Assembly: GCA_002171085.1 (NCBI GenBank)
Contig: NHGV01000004.1
Coordinates: forward strand, 65,296 to 76,574
DNA from: Pelagibacteraceae bacterium TMED146
Lineage (GTDB): Bacteria; Pseudomonadota; Alphaproteobacteria; Pelagibacterales; Pelagibacteraceae
Length of the DNA stretch: 11,279 bases
Direction: 5' to 3'
A program made the position numbers and the translations under genes. The notes below the pieces were generated by a model. That model was not told the origin of the DNA and did no database searches. It was given only the letters and a program-made list of their open reading frames with translations. This document shows, in pieces, positions 1 through 7,582 of the stretch. How positions within the stretch are numbered: position 1 is the first letter of the stretch; each line of letters begins with the position of its first letter.

Positions 1-633
1 TACCTTTTTTTTTGAAAAATATTTAACAACAGGTCTTAAGTGAGTTTCGTCTTTATTGAGATTTTGCAAATCTTTGCTCGCATGAGGATTTAAGCCCAAA
101 ACTATAATTTGAATTTTTTTTTTTACTTTTTTTTTGTAAAAGTTCACAATATTTTTTATAGATATTATTAATTTATTTTTGGTAATTATTTTATCAACAT
201 TTTTTATTTCTACATGTGTAGTAAGAGGAGAAACAGAAAATTTATCGCTATATAGTAGCATTGTCTCATTTTTTTTATTGTCAAAATAATATGAAAAAAA
301 CTCCGTATATCCAAAAAATTTATTATTCAAAAATTTTTTTTTGTCTAAAGGCATGTTAATTATTGCTTGAATTTTTTTTTCTTTAAATAATCTTATTGAA
401 GCTAAAGTTATTTTTTTTAAATATTCAAAATAATTTTTTTTATTTACAATAATATTAAGGAATATAAACTTATCTATTCTTCTTGAAAAAGAATAAATTT
501 TAGAGAAAAGTTTTTTGTCGCCTATAAAAATAATTTTATCCAATTTGCAATTTTTTAATTTTTTTAATGATTTGACAATAATTTTTTCGTTAATGCTATT
601 ATTATCAGTTAATAATATACTTATATTTTTCAT
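1..633 (-). CDS. pdxA: PdxA-family protein (4-hydroxythreonine-4-phosphate dehydrogenase-like), N-terminal part, divergent
   Basis: The first 211 codons are visible; the C-terminal third lies beyond the left edge. ATG at 633-631 shares one base with the surA stop (TAATG), and no Shine-Dalgarno sequence is visible. Recognisable PdxA blocks in order: NMPLDKKKF (93-101), GYTEFF (108-113), PLTTH (136-140), and GLNPHA (180-185). PdxA is a cytosolic NAD-dependent enzyme of the DXP-dependent pyridoxal phosphate pathway. His140 and His184 match two of the three metal-binding histidines of E. coli PdxA (166 and 211); the third would lie outside the window. Two features are odd: the N-terminal G-[DE]-P-A-G-I-G-P-E motif is absent (residues 8-16 read LTDNNSINE), and the substrate-binding His of GHTE is Tyr109. 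Family membership also rests on its place after surA, as in other alphaproteobacteria. Whether it still makes B6 precursor is doubtful. Confidence 0.8.
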   Translation of the reverse strand, partial: MKNISILLTDNNSINEKIIVKSLKKLKNCKLDKIIFIGDKKLFSKIYSFSRRIDKFIFLNIIVNKKNYFEYLKKITLASIRLFKEKKIQAIINMPLDKKKFLNNKFFGYTEFFSYYFDNKKNETMLLYSDKFSVSPLTTHVEIKNVDKIITKNKLIISIKNIVNFYKKKVKKKIQIIVLGLNPHASKDLQNLNKDETHLRPVVKYFSKKKV

Positions 634-1193
634 TATAAATATTTTATTAAATATTTTACTTTAATTTGATTAAAAAAGGTTTTTGAATAAATATTTAACT
701 TTTTATTTTTTTCTATTGAAATTATCTTTTCTCTATCTTTTTCTTTTAAGTTCTTACTTTTTATCATTTGATTAATTTCATCAGTATTTACATATAATTG
801 TTGAGAGTATTTCAAATTTATTAACTTATTCCATTTATCTTGGAGGATTATTTTATTTTTAATATTATCTTTAATATCTTTAGTTATTAATTTATTTTTT
901 TTTTGTAAACTTAGATTTAATTTTTTTACTATTAATGCATCGCTTACACTTAATTTATAGTTTTTCAGCTCTATTTCTTTAATTTTTTCATTTATCATTT
1001 GTTGTAAAATTATTGGTTGTTGCTTATCATTTATCTTTACATCATTTAAAAATTCTAGTGTTTTTATTTCTAATAGAAGATCATAATTGGTAATAATTCT
1101 ATTATTTATTGTTACAAGCGGTCGGAACTCTTGTGTACTGACCTGCGTGATAGATATTAAAATAAAAGAAAAAATGATTTTTATTATTTTCAT
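633..1193 (-). CDS. surA: SurA-type periplasmic chaperone lacking the parvulin domain
   Basis: A 186-residue protein with a signal peptide (hydrophobic residues about 3-16, then TQVSTQ) followed by the SurA N-terminal domain: VTINNRIITNYDLLLEI (27-43) is the family hallmark, and the helical region QQMINEKIKEIELK (64-77) follows. Usual SurA proteins are roughly 300-450 residues with one or two parvulin-type prolyl isomerase domains. Here the WNKLINLKYSQQLYVNTDEI segment (121-140), which normally leads into the first parvulin domain, runs within about 25 residues into the closing segment LNIYSKTFFNQIKVKYLIKY (166-185). This looks like a clean loss of the isomerase part rather than a truncation. 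SurA escorts unfolded outer-membrane proteins, LptD among them, which fits its place 3 bases after lptD. The symbol is given by synteny plus the N-domain; it could also be called a SurA_N-domain protein. Confidence 0.85.
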   Translation of the reverse strand: MKIIKIIFSFILISITQVSTQEFRPLVTINNRIITNYDLLLEIKTLEFLNDVKINDKQQPIILQQMINEKIKEIELKNYKLSVSDALIVKKLNLSLQKKNKLITKDIKDNIKNKIILQDKWNKLINLKYSQQLYVNTDEINQMIKSKNLKEKDREKIISIEKNKKLNIYSKTFFNQIKVKYLIKYL

Positions 1194-1196
1194 CTT

Positions 1197-3530
1197 TTAA
1201 TTTATCAAGTCAGTTAAATCTGGACCAAAATTATCCGAAAAAGGTTTTATAGTGATTCCAAAAATTAGTGTTTTTGAAGAGGTTATATCCTTGTCAAAAT
1301 AGAAATCACGAGAAAGTGTTAATGATGACAATATACAATCATTTTCAAAATTAATTCCAAATTTCAAATACTCAGAGTTGTTTGTTTTTAAATTTCTCTT
1401 TGATTCAAAATTAAAATAATAATTATCTCCGATAAGTTTCTTTATATTTATTGAACCACTCTTTTCAGAACCCACATGATTATTTTTTTCTTCAAATTTT
1501 AATGCAGTATAAAGTTTATTATAACTACCAGATAATATTGTATTATTGCTCACCATCTCCGAAAAATCATTTTCAATATTAAAATTATGATTTATGGTTA
1601 AATTATTATTTTTAAAATTATTAAGAAAACTAATTTTATCTTTATTCTTTATATTCAAATTTACCTCATCCCCATTTAAACTATATTTAAAGTATCCAAC
1701 TATATCTGAGGAAGAATTATTTAAAGACGATTTATTAGGCATTAATTTTTCTCTGTCTTTTCTTAAGACTTGCCCTAAACCCAAACTTGTTGTCACCTTT
1801 GTAAAATTTGAATTTTTTTTACTTTTATTGAATGTATAATCAAAACCATGACCTATACTAGCTCCAACCTCGGGGGTATCAAGGTTATTAGTTCTGTTCA
1901 TAGAAAAAACGTCAGAAAAATTTAATAGCTTTTCACTGTCATAAGCATTCAGCATTTTTCCACTTGTATATTTTAAAAAAACTCTTGGAGTTAGAGTCTG
2001 ATAAGAATTCTTTGAGAATTTTGCAAATGGCAGTGTATTATCTAAAGCAAAAGTAAAGTAATTATCAACATTAGTATTATCTTTTTGATTTGTAACATTA
2101 TCATTATAAATATTATTGTTGTAGAGTGAAAGTTTAGCTACAGAGCTAATTCCATTATTTTTAAAAACCATTCCTTTGCTATTAAGTAATATATTGTTTC
2201 TAATTTTAAATTGCTTTTGATTTTTTAAAAATTTTTTTCCTTGAAATAAAGTATTAAAATTAGAATTAAAGTTTGCAAATTTTTTATTTAATGAAAACAC
2301 TCCATCTGGAAGATAATAGGTATACTTACTATTATCTGAAATATCCAGGTTTTCAAAAATACCAATTTTAGTACTAAATCTTTTATTAGAATCATTTCCT
2401 GAAATTTGGATACTATTTTCCAAACTTCTAATATCGTTTTTAAATAATTTAGTATTTATTTTATTTACTCTTAAAAAATTTTGTTGTGATACTCTTTGTA
2501 ATTTAAATTCTATTTGATTTTCATAAAATAAAACACTTGGAATATCCCCACTGTAATTTGCAAATAAATAGTTTCTAGCTCCTTTTGTACGGCCTGTTTT
2601 GTTTAGATTTTTGTAACCTTTTGAATAGCCATTTTCTATTATGAGACTGCCATTTTTGAACACTTGTCTGTAAGATGACCTAAGCAAATCATATTCATTA
2701 GAGTAGTAAGTTGGTGTTAGCGTAAGGTCTTTATCATCATTAATTGCCCAAAAATACGGAATTTGGATTGTTCTGCCAATATTTGTTAAAGTTTTTGCCA
2801 TAGGTGGCAAAAATCCACTTTGTCTTTTTACTGATGGGTCGGGATGAGAAATATATGGAGAGTAAAAAACTGGTATTTTTTTTAATTTTAAAACTGCATT
2901 TTTATGAGTAACTTTTTTTTTATTTTTATCGTGAATGATCTTTTTACTGTTCAAAGACCATGATGGGCAAAATTCATTTTTATCATTTTTCACATTTGAA
3001 CATGTTGTAAATTTTGCATCATTTAAATTTGTTATATTATTTTTTTTGTTTAATATAATTTTTTTTGAAGATAAAAAAGATCCATCTGATATATTGGCCT
3101 CAATTTCGTTTCCATACCCTATTTGGGTATTTTCATTGTACTTAAAACTATCGAAAAAAAATTTATTATCTTCTTTATCTATTAAAACTACGTTACCTCT
3201 AGCTTCTATAATTTTGTTATTTGCATTATACGTAAAAGTATTAGCAGTTAAAATATTTTCACCATCAATATATTTAGAATTTTTTTTTGTTATAATTAAA
3301 TTTTTATTTCTGTAGTATAAAATTTGGTCTGCATAAATTTTCTTTCCAGATGAGTGTATTGCATTAGCATTTCCATTTGCTTTAATTAAATTTTTGGTAT
3401 CATTATATTCAATTTTTTTGGCTTTTATTTCAAATAATTCATTACCTTGTACTTTTTTTATAGGAATAAATATTGAAAAAATAAAAAGTATTAAAATTAT
3501 TTTATGAATATTTGAAAAAAAATTAATCAT
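1197..3530 (-). CDS. lptD: LPS-assembly outer-membrane protein LptD
   Basis: 777 residues, normal for an alphaproteobacterial LptD. Residues 1-29 are a signal peptide (hydrophobic core IILILFIFSIFI at 11-22). Residues about 32-165 form the OstA/LptA-like beta-jellyroll that receives LPS in the periplasm (ELFEIKAKKIEYNDTKNLIK at 31-50). The junction to the barrel carries the diagnostic FTTCSNV...CPSW and PVFYSPYISHPDPSVKRQSG (220-239). The rest is a beta-barrel ending in alternating strands. Three cysteines occur at these conserved places, C177, C188 and C732; E. coli LptD uses inter-domain disulfides, so C732 pairing with C177 or C188 is plausible. No LptE partner is in the window. ATG at 3530-3528 overlaps the end of lptG by 8 nt; AAGAAG a few bases upstream is a weak ribosome site. 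It is the third gene of the envelope operon. Confidence 0.95.
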   Translation of the reverse strand: MINFFSNIHKIILILFIFSIFIPIKKVQGNELFEIKAKKIEYNDTKNLIKANGNANAIHSSGKKIYADQILYYRNKNLIITKKNSKYIDGENILTANTFTYNANNKIIEARGNVVLIDKEDNKFFFDSFKYNENTQIGYGNEIEANISDGSFLSSKKIILNKKNNITNLNDAKFTTCSNVKNDKNEFCPSWSLNSKKIIHDKNKKKVTHKNAVLKLKKIPVFYSPYISHPDPSVKRQSGFLPPMAKTLTNIGRTIQIPYFWAINDDKDLTLTPTYYSNEYDLLRSSYRQVFKNGSLIIENGYSKGYKNLNKTGRTKGARNYLFANYSGDIPSVLFYENQIEFKLQRVSQQNFLRVNKINTKLFKNDIRSLENSIQISGNDSNKRFSTKIGIFENLDISDNSKYTYYLPDGVFSLNKKFANFNSNFNTLFQGKKFLKNQKQFKIRNNILLNSKGMVFKNNGISSVAKLSLYNNNIYNDNVTNQKDNTNVDNYFTFALDNTLPFAKFSKNSYQTLTPRVFLKYTSGKMLNAYDSEKLLNFSDVFSMNRTNNLDTPEVGASIGHGFDYTFNKSKKNSNFTKVTTSLGLGQVLRKDREKLMPNKSSLNNSSSDIVGYFKYSLNGDEVNLNIKNKDKISFLNNFKNNNLTINHNFNIENDFSEMVSNNTILSGSYNKLYTALKFEEKNNHVGSEKSGSINIKKLIGDNYYFNFESKRNLKTNNSEYLKFGINFENDCILSSLTLSRDFYFDKDITSSKTLIFGITIKPFSDNFGPDLTDLIN

Positions 3531-4620
3531 AACTTCTTATTAAACTATAAGTAGAATAAATCATTAGCAATATAACTGGCATCCAAACTGATAAAATTAG
3601 AGGTATTTTTCCACTTTCTCCCAAAGCAATTGATAAATCATTGATAAAGTAAACAACAATACCAATTAAAATACCTAAAAAAATATAAATAAAATTATTA
3701 AAACTATAATTTACCTTGATTGTAAAAAGAGTAGAAATAATAATCATTGAAAATAATAAAAAAGGTAATGATAATTGTTTATTGAGTTTAATAATTAATT
3801 CTTGCCCATAATAACCCCTATCTCTTATTTCTTCTAACTGGCTATTAATGTTCCAGATTGAATAAATGTCTGAATTACTAAAATAACTTTTTAATTTTTC
3901 TAAATTAATTGCACTAGTATAAATATAATTTTTTAAATTCCTGACAGATGTTTCCGAGGTAATATTTACATTATGTAAATGCCATTCATTATCTTTTATA
4001 GTAGCTTGTTCACTTGCAATCCTTTCTTTAAATAGTTCGTTATTAAATATATATATTGTAATGTTTTTTAGTTTAGAGAAATTTTCTTCAGTATTTCTAT
4101 CGGCTCTAATTATTAATTTTTCCATACCTTTGTTTTCTTTAATCCATATACCGGTATTACTCATAATTAATAAATTATCATTATCTGAATATTTTTGTTT
4201 AACACTTTCATAATATTTAGATAATTGTGATGTAACAGGTGTTAATACAGCAATAATTACAATGCCTAAAAAAAAAGAAAATATAGCTGGCACCAGTGTT
4301 ATAAAGTTTAATGAAAATCCTGATAAGCTCATTGGGCTTATTTCATTATTTTTCAAAAATTTAACATAAAAAAAAATACCGGAGAAAAGAAATATAAAAG
4401 GAGAAAAATTAAAAATCAGTGTTGGAGATTTAATTAATGTTAAAATAAAAATCTTTAAAAAAAAATTATTATTAATTTGCTTTTCTTTGAAAAAGATTAA
4501 TTCTTCAACAAATGTAGTAAGTATAATTAAAGAAGAAAAAATTAGCGTAAATATTAATAACGAAAAAGCAAATTCTTTAATAAGATATTTTATTAAAATT
4601 TTTGGCGTGTATCTTTTCAT
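3523..4620 (-). CDS. lptG: LPS export ABC transporter permease LptG
   Basis: 365 residues, usual family length. Six membrane segments can be read at about 13-36, 56-86, 106-130, 283-303, 308-330 and 338-361, with a periplasmic beta-jellyroll domain between the third and fourth (about 135-275), the YjgP/YjgQ family layout. NNEISPMSLSGFS (91-103) on the cytoplasmic side between TM2 and TM3 is the coupling helix that contacts the LptB ATPase. LptG pairs with LptF in the LptB2FG complex that extracts LPS from the inner membrane and passes it to LptC/LptA and then LptD. It is called G rather than F because it is second in the lptF-lptG order and its first helix ends in TTFVEELIFF, as in LptG. Its ATG overlaps the lptF stop in ATGA, a typical translational-coupling junction; no Shine-Dalgarno sequence is seen. 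Confidence 0.93.
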   Translation of the reverse strand: MKRYTPKILIKYLIKEFAFSLLIFTLIFSSLIILTTFVEELIFFKEKQINNNFFLKIFILTLIKSPTLIFNFSPFIFLFSGIFFYVKFLKNNEISPMSLSGFSLNFITLVPAIFSFFLGIVIIAVLTPVTSQLSKYYESVKQKYSDNDNLLIMSNTGIWIKENKGMEKLIIRADRNTEENFSKLKNITIYIFNNELFKERIASEQATIKDNEWHLHNVNITSETSVRNLKNYIYTSAINLEKLKSYFSNSDIYSIWNINSQLEEIRDRGYYGQELIIKLNKQLSLPFLLFSMIIISTLFTIKVNYSFNNFIYIFLGILIGIVVYFINDLSIALGESGKIPLILSVWMPVILLMIYSTYSLIRSYD

Positions 4621-5696
4621 AACTTATTTTCATTTTTAATTTGACGAAAAAAGAATAAATTAATAATAGCTATTAGCATTAATAATATAGAGAGATACGC
4701 ATAACTTGAATTTATATTTTTTCCACTAATCCCCAGAGCTATTTGATTTAAAATCATTAGAGAAATTGATCCAAAAAAAATAAAAAATTTTAATTTTTTA
4801 GAATTAATTTTTTCATTATTTGAAAAAATTAAAAAACTTATTAAACTTGTTAAAGCAATTATTAAAAAAGGTTTTATTATTCTCGTATTGATTTCTTCTC
4901 TGATTTCTTTTTTTCTATTTTCAGGAATTTGTTTATTATCTAAATTTGTTATTAACCAATTAAAATTTCGCTCATTAAATTTTGGATAGCTTGTATTTTT
5001 AAGTTGATAATTTGAAAAATCGAAAGTTGTTTTTTTAAATTTTATAAAATTAACTGAATTTTTAGTTTTTTCTTGCGTAGTACCATTGTATAGATTTAAG
5101 TATGATGTATTTCCATCTGAAAGAACTTCTCCGCTGGCAGCGGTAATCGTTCTTGATTTTTCATATATAAAAATTCCTCTTAGGTTGCCTTTTTTATCAT
5201 TTTTTTCTACAAATATTGTTAGTCCCTCCAAAGGAGAGTTAAAGTTTTTTTCTTTTACCAAGGCATTAATTAAAGTGAATTTTGAATTGCCCAAAAGCAG
5301 TCTACCTTGATAAGAACTCCATGGAGCAATAAAATTTGATAGAATGATATTTATAATTAGTGCTAGTAATCCAATATATATACAAATTGAGTATATCTTT
5401 AGTTTGCTTATCCCAGAAAGCCAATAAATTTGCATTTCATTCTGGCTGTCTAACTTAGCGAATAAAAAAAATAATGAGATAATAAAATTTAACAAATATG
5501 TATTATCTAAAATTTTTGGATAACTAAAAATTAGATATTTTACATAAATAGAAACAGGATTTCCATATTCAGTTATGAGACTTAACAATCTTGCAGCTTG
5601 AGAAAACCATATTAGCAAAGAAAATGATAACGAGACAAGAATAAAAATTTTAAAAAACTCAATAAAAAAATATTGGAATATCTTGTTTTTAACCAT
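4617..5696 (-). CDS. lptF: LPS export ABC transporter permease LptF
   Basis: 359 residues, first gene of the leftward envelope operon. Membrane segments about 12-35, 54-80, 100-123, 273-291, 302-323 and 331-351 flank a periplasmic jellyroll domain (about 126-265), as in LptG. LIWFSQAARLLSLITEYG (28-45) in the first helix and the block FNSPLEGLTIFVEKND (152-167) are typical of alphaproteobacterial LptF. NEMQIYWLSGISKLK (86-100) is the coupling helix facing LptB. It forms the LptB2FG extractor with LptG. The start is ATG 5696-5694: in the same frame the next stop upstream is TAA at 5723-5721, with no ATG, GTG or TTG codon between, so the start is well fixed. The gene is divergent from pepA, with 28 bases between the two starts. 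The N-terminal arginine/lysine pattern is weak, but fold and context leave little doubt. Confidence 0.93.
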   Translation of the reverse strand: MVKNKIFQYFFIEFFKIFILVSLSFSLLIWFSQAARLLSLITEYGNPVSIYVKYLIFSYPKILDNTYLLNFIISLFFLFAKLDSQNEMQIYWLSGISKLKIYSICIYIGLLALIINIILSNFIAPWSSYQGRLLLGNSKFTLINALVKEKNFNSPLEGLTIFVEKNDKKGNLRGIFIYEKSRTITAASGEVLSDGNTSYLNLYNGTTQEKTKNSVNFIKFKKTTFDFSNYQLKNTSYPKFNERNFNWLITNLDNKQIPENRKKEIREEINTRIIKPFLIIALTSLISFLIFSNNEKINSKKLKFFIFFGSISLMILNQIALGISGKNINSSYAYLSILLMLIAIINLFFFRQIKNENKL

Positions 5697-5724
5697 TTTA
5701 TGTGTATTAACCGTTGTAATTTAT
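5697..5724. promoter_or_regulatory. 28-base divergent start region between lptF and pepA
   Basis: This is the only gap longer than 3 bases in the window, and it must serve two divergent genes. The core promoters do not fit inside it. For pepA, TTGTTT (5683-5688) and TATTAA (5705-5710) with a 16-base spacer is a candidate; it would give a leader of only a few bases. For lptF, reading leftward, TTGACT (5754-5749) and TAAACA (5731-5726) with a 17-base spacer, or TATAAA at 5725-5720 as the -10, are candidates lying within or touching the pepA 5' end. In DNA this AT-rich such matches are easy to find, so the boxes are tentative; that transcription starts for both genes near here is the firmer inference. 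Confidence 0.4.
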
Positions 5725-7185
5725 ATGTTTAGTATTTCAACAAAATATAGTCAAAACTTTGATTTTAGGGCTATTTTAGTTAACAAAAATTCAAATTTAA
5801 AAAATCTTAAAACAATTTTTGATTTAAAAATTGCTAATGATCTAAAGATAAAAGCATCTAAAAATAAAAAAGGCTATACATTTGTATCTCATCTAAAAAA
5901 ATCAAAATTTGCAAATCTGTTTTTCTTTAATCTAGAAGAAAAAAAAAATGATTTTGATTACCAAGAGTTGGGAGGGTTAATAGTTGAAGAGGCAATAAAA
6001 TTAAAAAAAAATAAAATAGAATTGTCTCTTGATAGCCTTCCAAAATTATTTATCAAAAACTCTATTATCAAAAATATTTTGCTTGGGATGCTGTTGAGAA
6101 ATTATGTTTTTAAAAATTACAAAACAGATCAATTGAGTCAAAAAAAAATAATAAAAATAGTTTTGGTACATCCAAATAAATCTTTATTGAAAGAATCAAT
6201 TTTAGATGCAACGAATGTTTTTTCAGGTGTTAGTTTAACAAGAGATTTAGTTACTACTCCTTCTAATATTCTGAATCCAAGTAAATTTTCAAATGAGGTA
6301 AAAAAACTAAATAAATTCGGTTTAAAAATTGAAATATTGAATGAAGATAGATTAAAAAAAATTGGTATGAATGCTCTGTTGGGCGTTGGCCAAGGTAGTT
6401 CGAACAAGAGTTATGTAGCAATAATGAGATGGAATGGTGGTAAAAAAAATTCAAAACCTCTAGCTTTTATTGGCAAGGGTGTTTGTTTTGATACAGGTGG
6501 AATTTCTCTTAAACCGGCAAGATTTATGGAAGAAATGAAATATGATATGGCTGGAGCAGGAACAGTAACTGGTTTGATGAAAACCTTAGCTTGCAGAAAG
6601 GCTAAAGTGAATGCAATTGGTATTATTGGCCTCGTCGAAAATATGCCCGATGGTAATGCACAAAGACCAGGTGACGTAGTCAAGTCATTCAGTGGTAAAA
6701 CTATTGAAATTTTTAATACTGATGCAGAAGGTAGACTTGTTCTTGCTGATTTATTAACCTATGCTGAAAAAAGATTTAAACCTAAATTTATGATTAATTT
6801 GGCTACATTAACTGGAGCTATAATTATCTCCTTAGGCAATGAGTATGCAGGTTTATTTTCAAATAATGATCAGCTTGCAGATAGAATAAATAAAATTGGC
6901 TACAAAGATAATGAGAAGGCATGGAGACTACCATTAAATAAAAACTTTGACGCATTAATTGACTCTCAAATTGCTGATGTTCAAAATATAAATTACTCTG
7001 GTGGAGCAGGATCAATCACTGCAGCTCAATTTTTGCAGAGATTTATACTAAAAAAAACACCATGGGCACATTTAGATATTGCAGGTATGGCTTGGACAAA
7101 AAAAACGACAAAAACCATTCCTTTAGGAGCAACAGGTTATGGAGTAAAACTTTTAAATAGATTAGTGGAGGAGTATTATGAGTGA
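5725..7185 (+). CDS. pepA: Leucyl aminopeptidase, M17 family
   Basis: 486 residues from ATG 5725, close to the usual length. A TTG at 5683 in the same frame would add 14 residues (FLTILCVLTVVIY-like, hydrophobic) and overlap lptF; ATG 5725 fits better because M17 N-domains begin at the strand equivalent to FDFRAILVN. The C-terminal catalytic domain carries the full site: GKGVCFDTGGISLKP (250-264) with K251, D256 and K263; D274 in KYDMAGAG; and the family signature NTDAEGRL (331-338) with D333, E335 and R337. These numbers sit one above the bovine lens enzyme (K250, D255, K262, D273, D332, E334, R336), so a working two-metal hexameric cytosolic peptidase that removes N-terminal residues is expected. 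It ends inside the first codons of ndk (8-nt overlap), so the two are probably one transcript. In many alphaproteobacteria holC lies between them; it is absent here. Confidence 0.95.
   Translation: MFSISTKYSQNFDFRAILVNKNSNLKNLKTIFDLKIANDLKIKASKNKKGYTFVSHLKKSKFANLFFFNLEEKKNDFDYQELGGLIVEEAIKLKKNKIELSLDSLPKLFIKNSIIKNILLGMLLRNYVFKNYKTDQLSQKKIIKIVLVHPNKSLLKESILDATNVFSGVSLTRDLVTTPSNILNPSKFSNEVKKLNKFGLKIEILNEDRLKKIGMNALLGVGQGSSNKSYVAIMRWNGGKKNSKPLAFIGKGVCFDTGGISLKPARFMEEMKYDMAGAGTVTGLMKTLACRKAKVNAIGIIGLVENMPDGNAQRPGDVVKSFSGKTIEIFNTDAEGRLVLADLLTYAEKRFKPKFMINLATLTGAIIISLGNEYAGLFSNNDQLADRINKIGYKDNEKAWRLPLNKNFDALIDSQIADVQNINYSGGAGSITAAQFLQRFILKKTPWAHLDIAGMAWTKKTTKTIPLGATGYGVKLLNRLVEEYYE
7167..7171 (+). 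promoter_or_regulatory. Strong ribosome binding site of ndk
   Basis: GGAGG (within GTGGAGGAG) lies six bases before the ndk ATG at 7178, inside the last codons of pepA. It is the only near-perfect Shine-Dalgarno sequence before any gene in the window; the other genes have none or only a weak AAGG/AAGAAG. It supports ndk beginning at 7178 and being translated at a high rate independently of pepA. Confidence 0.75.
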
Positions 7186-7582
7186 ACAGACATTGTCATT
7201 AATCAAACCAGATGCAGTAGAAAGAAACTTGATTGGAAAAATAATACAAATTTTTGAAGAAAATAATCTAATAATTGAAAAGATGAAAAAAATTCATGTT
7301 GATATGGATTTTGCAAAAAAGTTTTATTCTGTCCATTCTGACAAACCTTTTTTTAATGATTTGTGCAGCTACATAAGTTCTGGTCCATTAGTTGCACTGG
7401 TTTTAAAGGGAGATAATGCAGTTCAAAAAAATAGAGATTTAATGGGTGCAACAAATCCAAAAGATGCAAAACCCGGCACAATTAGAAATTTATATGCAAT
7501 TTCAATCGATAAAAACTCAGTTCACGGATCAGATTCTATTGAAAATGCTAAAATCGAAATAGATCTATTTTTTAAAAATTAA
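7178..7582 (+). CDS. ndk: Nucleoside diphosphate kinase
   Basis: 134 residues, slightly shorter than the usual 138-143. It transfers the gamma phosphate of ATP to other (deoxy)nucleoside diphosphates through a phosphohistidine. The start LSLIKPDAVERNLIGKI (6-22) holds the phosphate-binding Lys10; KNRDLMGATNP (84-94) and the GTIRNLYA strand (100-107) are family blocks; SVHGSDS (114-120) places the catalytic histidine at 116, preceded by N113. One small departure is Lys56 in SDKPFF, where many family members have Arg before PFF. The gene overlaps pepA by 8 nt and has its own strong ribosome site. Its TAA stop interlocks with the purN stop on the opposite strand (shared TTAA at 7579-7582), so no conventional terminator fits between them. 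Confidence 0.96.
   Translation: MSEQTLSLIKPDAVERNLIGKIIQIFEENNLIIEKMKKIHVDMDFAKKFYSVHSDKPFFNDLCSYISSGPLVALVLKGDNAVQKNRDLMGATNPKDAKPGTIRNLYAISIDKNSVHGSDSIENAKIEIDLFFKN

Noticed and set aside
1594-3315. Rightward reading frames inside lptD as small genes
   Set aside because: They are opposite-strand shadows of a well-supported gene, low-complexity Phe/Leu-rich, with no start signal or family resemblance.
5683-5724. Longer pepA beginning at TTG 5683
   Set aside because: It would add 14 mostly hydrophobic residues not found in M17 peptidases and overlap the start of lptF; ATG 5725 fits the family N-terminus and the metal-site numbering.
6138-7015. Leftward reading frames inside pepA as small genes
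   Set aside because: They mirror conserved pepA motifs on the other strand and show no protein-like features of their own.
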